A stretch of 11,436 nucleotides of DNA, from contig JAPXKJ010000035.1 in NCBI GenBank assembly GCA_033810155.1, forward strand, positions 1-11,436. The letters run 5' to 3'. Positions 6,597-11,436 of the stretch are shown here, in pieces; position 1 is the stretch's first letter; every line of letters starts with the position of its first letter. The notes under the pieces are model-generated. The model was not told the origin of the DNA. It ran no database searches and saw nothing but the letters and a program-made list of their open reading frames with translations. This DNA is from UBA3907 sp033810155 (GTDB lineage: Bacteria; Bacillota; Sulfobacillia; Fermentithermobacillales; Fermentithermobacillaceae). Made by a program: the position numbers and the translations under genes.

Positions 6597-8918
6597 GTGA
6601 CCATAAATGGCAGGGATCCAGAAGTGGTTACTCCAGGAATGTGGAGAGAAATGGGGCTTAGAGACGACGAGTACGAACTCATAGTGGAAAAGTTGGGCAG
6701 GGAACCTAACTACACAGAGTTGGGATTGTTTTCAGTTCTTTGGTCTGAGCACTGTGGTTACAAACATTCAAAGAACCTATTAAAAACCTTGCCGACAGAG
6801 GGACCTTACGTACTAGTAGGCCCTGGAGAGAACGCTGGTGTAGTTGATATAGGCGATGGATTGGCTGCGGCGTTCAAGATCGAATCCCACAATCATCCAT
6901 GCGCAGTTGAACCATATCATGGTGCAGCCACAGGTGTAGGTGGCATCGTAAGAGATGTCTTGGCCATGGGAGCTCGGCCTGCAGGCGTTGCGGGCACCGT
7001 GAGATTCGGTCCCCTTTCTAACGAAAGGAATAGGTTTTTATGTTCGCAAGTATCGGCTGGCATGATGGATTATCTCAGGACGCTAGGTATTCCAGCCCTA
7101 TGGCTAGATGCATTCTTCGCGGAACCCTATAGTCAGAATCCCTTGTGCAATGTTATGTGTGTAGGGCTTATGACGGCTTCCGATATTCATAGAGGTCAGG
7201 CTGGAGGTATAGGTAATATTGTGATGATCGCTGGCAGTCCTACTGGAAGAGATGGCATACACGGATGCACTTTTGCTTCAGAGGAAATTGCTGAAACTCT
7301 GGAAACCAAACCGCCCACCGTCGAAGGCGACCCTGAAGTGGAGAGGCGCCTTATTGAAGCTTGCCTTGAAATGATGCAAAGCGGGGCAATTGTGGGGATA
7401 CAAGACATGGGGGCGGCTGGAATAGCATCTTCTGCGGCAGAAACAGCGGCGAGGGCTGGAACTGGTGTTTCAATTGAGATCACAAAAGTTCCCCTGAGAG
7501 AAGAAGGAATGACCCCTTACGAGATACTCTTGTCTGAAACGCAGGAGCGAATGCTTTTGATCGTTGAGCGGGACAAGTTAGAAAATGTCAAGAGCATTGC
7601 TCGGAAGTGGAATATAGATGTTGCGGAAATAGGTGCAGTTAATGATACTGGCAGGTTTGAAGTTACGGAGGATGGCAAAAAAGTTGCTGACGTACCAGCT
7701 AGAATCCTAACAGATGCGCCTGTTTACGATGCCGAGTGGCGAGAGCCAAAGTACCTTTCGGAGACGAGGGCGTTTTCACCAAGACAAATCCCCATACCTC
7801 GCCTGGAAGACCTCAACCGTATTTTGTTAAAACTCCTTGAATCACCTAACCTTGCTTCAAAAGATGCCTTGTGCACTTACTCCATGAAGAATCCAGATGA
7901 ACTAGAGAAGAACAGAGATCTTCTGGATTCCGGCTGCAGGTCCCTACGACTGGCCAAAGTCGGACCGGTGTGGCAAGTATCCGGCACAAGCAAAGGCCTT
8001 TCAGCCGTCACTGGTGTGAACGGTAGGTTAGTTTACCTCGACCCCAGAGCCGGCACTCAATGGGCTGTTTGTAACGTTCTGCGTAACATCGCGGCTACAG
8101 GTGCTACTCCCTTAGGAATCAGTAATTGCCTGAACTTTGGTAATCCGGAGAACCCTGAGATATTCTGGCAGTTGAAAGAGTCTGTTGACGGAATGGCGGA
8201 AGCATGTAAGGCGCTGGGCGTGCCAGTTACCGGTGGAAACGTGAGCTTGTACAACGAAACCGGAGGCGAGCCTGTATATCCTACGCCTGCAATAGGTGCT
8301 GTGGGGGTAATCGATGATGTGAATAGAGCGATCGCTCCTGGATTTAGAGAACCCGGGCAGAAAATTGGGATAATTGGCAGGATTCTGGGAGATGAACAAT
8401 CTATCTGTGGCTCGGAATACCTTGAAACGATACACGGGATGGTATCGGGCAACGTCAAATACCCAAAACTCGATCTTGAGCAAGGAATAATCCATGTGCT
8501 AACTGATTGTTCTCGAACTGGGATTTTGAGCTCTGCCCAATCTGGTTCTTTGGGGGGACTCGGTGCCGCCATAGCGCTATCTTGTATCCTTGGCGAGGAA
8601 GGTGCAAAGGGAGCAAAGATAAGTATTGAGGCGCTAAGATGGATGTTTGATGCCCATCATAGAATTGACGCCGTCCTTTTTGGCGAGTGCGATTCATTTG
8701 TGGTGGTTAGCTTTGCTGCTGAACACGAAGAAAACATCTCCAAATTGTGTAACGCCAAGGGTGTACCTTTTACCGTAATAGGAGAGGTTGTACCTGACGG
8801 CTTTACCATGACTATGTGCGTGCGTTGCGGTGAAGCGAATGCAATAGATGTTTCCTACGCTGACATGGCTGAAGCATATGGCGGAGGAATACGAAAAGCC
8901 ATAGGTTCTTCATTCTGA
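6597..8918 (+). CDS. purL: Phosphoribosylformylglycinamidine synthase, large subunit (short type, divergent)
   Basis: PurL converts FGAR, ATP and glutamine-derived ammonia to FGAM in a complex with PurS and PurQ, neither of which is in the window. The 773-residue protein is the short type, slightly longer than the roughly 740 usual. Conserved elements include LWSEHCGYKHSK (48-59), KIESHNHPCAVEPYHGAA (94-111), GIQDMGAAG (267-275), CLNFGNPENPEIFWQ (511-525) and TGGNVSLYNET (545-555). Several normally constant motifs are missing: GYGNxxGIPTxGGE is replaced by DYLRTLGIPALWLDAFF (158-174), LDSLRFG by AGTVRFG (132-138), the Trp-Tyr-Asp-His region before the second half is rewritten (about 427-470), and the second-half HDVSDGGL is SAQSGSLGGL (646-655). 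The frame is intact throughout, so this is not simple decay. Start GTG has GAGGTG 7 nt upstream. Confidence 0.9.
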   Translation: MTINGRDPEVVTPGMWREMGLRDDEYELIVEKLGREPNYTELGLFSVLWSEHCGYKHSKNLLKTLPTEGPYVLVGPGENAGVVDIGDGLAAAFKIESHNHPCAVEPYHGAATGVGGIVRDVLAMGARPAGVAGTVRFGPLSNERNRFLCSQVSAGMMDYLRTLGIPALWLDAFFAEPYSQNPLCNVMCVGLMTASDIHRGQAGGIGNIVMIAGSPTGRDGIHGCTFASEEIAETLETKPPTVEGDPEVERRLIEACLEMMQSGAIVGIQDMGAAGIASSAAETAARAGTGVSIEITKVPLREEGMTPYEILLSETQERMLLIVERDKLENVKSIARKWNIDVAEIGAVNDTGRFEVTEDGKKVADVPARILTDAPVYDAEWREPKYLSETRAFSPRQIPIPRLEDLNRILLKLLESPNLASKDALCTYSMKNPDELEKNRDLLDSGCRSLRLAKVGPVWQVSGTSKGLSAVTGVNGRLVYLDPRAGTQWAVCNVLRNIAATGATPLGISNCLNFGNPENPEIFWQLKESVDGMAEACKALGVPVTGGNVSLYNETGGEPVYPTPAIGAVGVIDDVNRAIAPGFREPGQKIGIIGRILGDEQSICGSEYLETIHGMVSGNVKYPKLDLEQGIIHVLTDCSRTGILSSAQSGSLGGLGAAIALSCILGEEGAKGAKISIEALRWMFDAHHRIDAVLFGECDSFVVVSFAAEHEENISKLCNAKGVPFTVIGEVVPDGFTMTMCVRCGEANAIDVSYADMAEAYGGGIRKAIGSSF

Positions 8919-9047
8919 CGAGTCCAGGACCATCTGGCAGATTGCTACTGCAGACCACCAGACACGATGTTCGTAGATCGATAGTGAGATCTGAGCATGC
9001 AACTGTCAGGTCGTTGTGCATCCTAGCATGTTCCAGAGGAGGTATGT
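8919..9047. other. Gap between purL and the ABC exporter genes
   Basis: This 129-nt gap has no ORF with an SD, no T-run terminator and no clear promoter. Short imperfect pairings exist (GCAG/CTGC near 8937-8952 and ATGCA/TGCAT at 8997-9001 with 9017-9021), but they are within what chance allows. The exporter may have its own unrecognised promoter or be read through from purL. Confidence 0.4.
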
Positions 9048-9815
9048 TTGTTGTTAAGACTTAGTGGGGTTTCGAAAACGTATGTCGGTGGCGTTAGGGC
9101 AGTAGACAACCTAGATCTAGAAGTGCGCTCAGGGGAGATATTTGGCTTCTTAGGACCAAATGGAGCCGGGAAAAGCACCACCATCAAAATGATAGTTGGG
9201 ATCCTCACTCCCGACGAAGGCTTTATCGAAGTCGACGGGATTGATGCACTTGAGCAGCCTATAGAGGCGAAAAGGCGACTAGGATACGTTCCTGACGAAG
9301 CTCAGATTTGGGATAAAATAACGGGCCTTGAATACCTGAGTTTCTTGTGTGATGTGTATGGAGTGCCCTATGAGGAAAGAAAGTTGCGCGCATTGGAACT
9401 TCTCGAGACCTTCGAGATGCTCCAAGCGGTCAAAGAACCAATCAGCACGTATTCTCGAGGTATGCGTCAAAAGATCGCGGTTATAGGTTCTCTTATGCAC
9501 CGACCGAAGATTTGGATCTTGGACGAGCCAATGGTTGGCCTAGACCCGAGGTCTTCTTTCATGCTCAAAGAAATGATGCGCTCCCATACGGAGCAGGGAG
9601 GTTCCGTATTCTTTTCAACCCACGTTTTGGAAGTCGCCGAGAGGCTTTGCGATAGAGTAGGTATTATTCACAAAGGTGAGCTCCTTGCTGTGAATACAGT
9701 TGAAGAAATGAAGCATCTTTTTGCTCAAGAAGGCGACAAATCCTTGGAAGAGATCTTCTTGCTCATCACCGAAGCCCAACTTCCGGAAGAGCAATTGGCT
9801 TCTTTGTCAAGGTGA
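9048..9815 (+). CDS. ABC transporter ATP-binding protein (ABC-2 exporter type)
   Basis: This is the cytosolic ATPase that powers the membrane permease encoded next. It has 255 residues: Walker A GPNGAGKST (36-44), a YVPDEAQIWDKIT segment (80-92) carrying the Q-loop region, a signature of the YSRGMRQK form (135-142) typical of ABC-2 exporters rather than LSGGQ, Walker B IWILDEP (155-161), the D-loop GLDP, and the switch His192 in FSTH. AGGAGGT ends 4 nt before the TTG at 9048 and 7 nt before a second TTG at 9051; either may be used and they differ by one residue. An ATG at 9044 is out of frame and stops after six codons. The C-terminal tail is short and acidic, ending after ITEAQLPEEQ. The substrate cannot be told from sequence. 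Confidence 0.93.
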   Translation: MLLRLSGVSKTYVGGVRAVDNLDLEVRSGEIFGFLGPNGAGKSTTIKMIVGILTPDEGFIEVDGIDALEQPIEAKRRLGYVPDEAQIWDKITGLEYLSFLCDVYGVPYEERKLRALELLETFEMLQAVKEPISTYSRGMRQKIAVIGSLMHRPKIWILDEPMVGLDPRSSFMLKEMMRSHTEQGGSVFFSTHVLEVAERLCDRVGIIHKGELLAVNTVEEMKHLFAQEGDKSLEEIFLLITEAQLPEEQLASLSR

Positions 9816-9860
9816 CCATAGAGGTCTCTACACTGGAAATGCTAACGAGGGGGCAAAGAG

Positions 9861-11436
9861 ATGTCTAATAGTTCAGAAAGCCTAAACTTTCCGAGAGCCA
9901 GAAATCCATTTTCTTCTTTATTGAAACTTCAGTTCAAGTTGAGTTATAGCCTATCTGGAACAGCGGAAAGAATGGGATTAGGCTCAAAGAAGAAAGTAGT
10001 ACTATATCTTTATTTCGGTTTGTTGGCATTGGCCATAATCCCTTTCATGGGAGTTTTATTTAAACTCTCTAACGCGTTGTCTGAGGCGTTTGTAGGTATG
10101 GGACAAGCAGGATTCGTAGTGATTTTGGCAATTATGTCTGGTCAGGTAATAGTGATCTTTTTTGGATTTAGCCAACTTATGTCAGCCTTGTATGACAGCA
10201 GCGACTTGGAAACTCTCAGAGCTCTACCTCTACCTCCATGGCAAATAATGGCGTCCAAGATATCGGTAGCATACTTTACTGAACTGCTAGGGGTCATCTT
10301 CTTTGCGGGTCCATTCTTTCTTAGCTTAGGGATTCAACTCAAAAATGTGTTCTATTGGGTTTCTGCTGTTTTCACCCTGGTTTTAATCCCTTGTATACCA
10401 ATAGCAATTTCTGTGCTTATCATAGCGGTTCTCATGAAGTTCACGGCCCGTTCGCCCAAGAAAGATTGGTTTCGGGTGCTATCGGGTTTGGTGTTGTTTG
10501 CGTTCATTATGGCATTTAACTATCTGAACATCAATATGGCTCAATACGGCCCTGAACAGTTTGTTCAACTGCTTATGGAAAATAACGGGCTTGTCGCAGC
10601 AGCAAGTAAGTTCTATCCCATCCTTAAGTGGGGTGCTTGGGCGCTTACTGGTATATCCTTGAGCCAAAAGGTACTAGGCTTTTTGCTGTATGCAGGAATA
10701 TCCGTAGGTGTCCTTGTCTTGGCTGTATCGTTTTCCCAGAGGTGGTTCTTTGAAGGCGCAACTACAGGATCAGTATCGGTCAAGAAAAAAGAGCGGGTAA
10801 CGGTAAAACAACAAGAGGGAGAATTAGCGTGGCCAAAGGCAAAGAGCTCCTTCGAAGCCATGCTTGTAAAGGAACACAGACTTCTTGTACGAAACCCGAC
10901 TTATCTTATGACCGCTCTTATGAATCTCATGATGGTACCTATAATATTGGCTTTTGGGTATATGGGAGGCGGAGGAGATTTAGGGGAGGTTTTAGCTGCA
11001 CTAACTGAGGTCCCTGGAGTACTTGAGATTGCTCTACTTGTGATAGTTGCTATACATGCGGCTATAACCGGCATGAATCAAATCGCCTCTACTGCGGTTT
11101 CAAGGGAAGGGCGAACATTTTGGATTAGCAAAATAATCCCTGTATCACCTGTAATTCAAGTTAGAGCCAAGCTTGCCTACAGCGTTCTCTTTTCATGCAT
11201 TCAGCTGCTTATACTAGTTGTCTTTGGAGCTATAGCTCTCAGACTTGATGTTTTTCGGATCCTAATCCTCTTGCTCCTTGGTTTTTTAGTCTCAGTTCCT
11301 GTAAACGCCATCTGTTTGATATACGACGTATCATTTCCTAAACTGGATTGGACCGATCCACAGCAGGCAATGAAGGGAAACTTTGGAGCCCTGGTGGCTT
11401 GGTTACTCAATTTGTTGTATATAGCCGCACTGGGCG
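9861..11436 (+). CDS. Putative ABC exporter permease (ABC_tran_2-like), 3' truncated by window
   Basis: This is an integral membrane partner of the preceding ATPase. 525 codons are present and the frame is still open at the window end, so only a short C-terminal part should be missing. It begins with an amphipathic cytosolic stretch (FPRARNPFSSLLKLQFKL, 10-27), followed by hydrophobic segments at about 46-68, 84-108, 134-158, 163-193, 203-222, 270-292, 347-368, 386-404, 437-460, 465-487 and 508 onward. A basic cytosolic loop lies at about 305-345. Family landmarks are SSDLETLRALPLPPWQI (113-129), KEHRLLVRNPTYL (337-349), STAVSREGRTFWISKIIPVS (410-429) and FPKLDWTDPQQAMK (492-505), which recall the large exporter permeases of Pfam ABC_tran_2. 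The ATG has GAGGGGG 7 nt upstream and lies 45 nt after the ATPase stop, so the two are one transcription unit. Confidence 0.88.
   Translation, partial: MSNSSESLNFPRARNPFSSLLKLQFKLSYSLSGTAERMGLGSKKKVVLYLYFGLLALAIIPFMGVLFKLSNALSEAFVGMGQAGFVVILAIMSGQVIVIFFGFSQLMSALYDSSDLETLRALPLPPWQIMASKISVAYFTELLGVIFFAGPFFLSLGIQLKNVFYWVSAVFTLVLIPCIPIAISVLIIAVLMKFTARSPKKDWFRVLSGLVLFAFIMAFNYLNINMAQYGPEQFVQLLMENNGLVAAASKFYPILKWGAWALTGISLSQKVLGFLLYAGISVGVLVLAVSFSQRWFFEGATTGSVSVKKKERVTVKQQEGELAWPKAKSSFEAMLVKEHRLLVRNPTYLMTALMNLMMVPIILAFGYMGGGGDLGEVLAALTEVPGVLEIALLVIVAIHAAITGMNQIASTAVSREGRTFWISKIIPVSPVIQVRAKLAYSVLFSCIQLLILVVFGAIALRLDVFRILILLLLGFLVSVPVNAICLIYDVSFPKLDWTDPQQAMKGNFGALVAWLLNLLYIAALG

Noticed and set aside
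8057..8572. 171-codon open frame on the minus strand
   Set aside because: It is antisense to purL, low-complexity in proline, serine and isoleucine, and without SD or recognisable family.

Overview
The window carries eight protein-coding genes at moderate G+C. Strong purine-rich Shine-Dalgarno (SD) sites, frequent TTG/GTG starts, a Bacillus-type adenylosuccinate lyase, a short-type PurL and an ABC exporter pair resembling those of clostridia all point to a bacterium, most likely a Bacillota (Firmicutes) anaerobe. That placement is an inference from gene style; the window has no rRNA, tRNA or taxonomic marker.

Layout. Positions 26-1948 hold two minus-strand genes: an M20 (AbgB/PM20D2-like) amidohydrolase and a small nitroreductase. 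Between them lies a perfect 30-bp inverted repeat. Positions 1949-2319 are a divergent intergenic region. It contains a good sigma-A-like promoter facing right and then a leader RNA of about 147 nt that can fold over the SD of the next gene. Positions 2320-4032 encode an ABC-F ribosome-associated ATPase with a linker resembling the antibiotic-resistance subgroup. Positions 4130-8918 are a purine block: a stand-alone GMP synthase ATP-pyrophosphatase subunit (no glutaminase domain), purB and purL. A second, single-arm copy of the 30-nt repeat begins inside the guaA stop codon. Positions 9048-11436 encode an ABC exporter: an ATPase followed by a large permease cut off by the window end.

How the genes fit together. 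PurL makes FGAM, PurB acts twice (SAICAR to AICAR, and adenylosuccinate to AMP), and the GuaA subunit aminates XMP to GMP, so the block covers an early and both late parts of purine synthesis. PurS, PurQ and the GuaA glutaminase, the expected ammonia suppliers, are not in the window. The ABC-F gene looks separately controlled by its own leader. The ATPase and permease form one export unit of unknown substrate.

Most notable: (1) the ABC-F leader, with two mutually exclusive pairings around the SD; (2) the repeat family with its 28/30-identical second copy; (3) the split GuaA; (4) a PurL that has lost several motifs normally constant in the family. No CRISPR array, transposase, phage gene, RNA gene or classical hairpin-plus-T-run terminator was seen.
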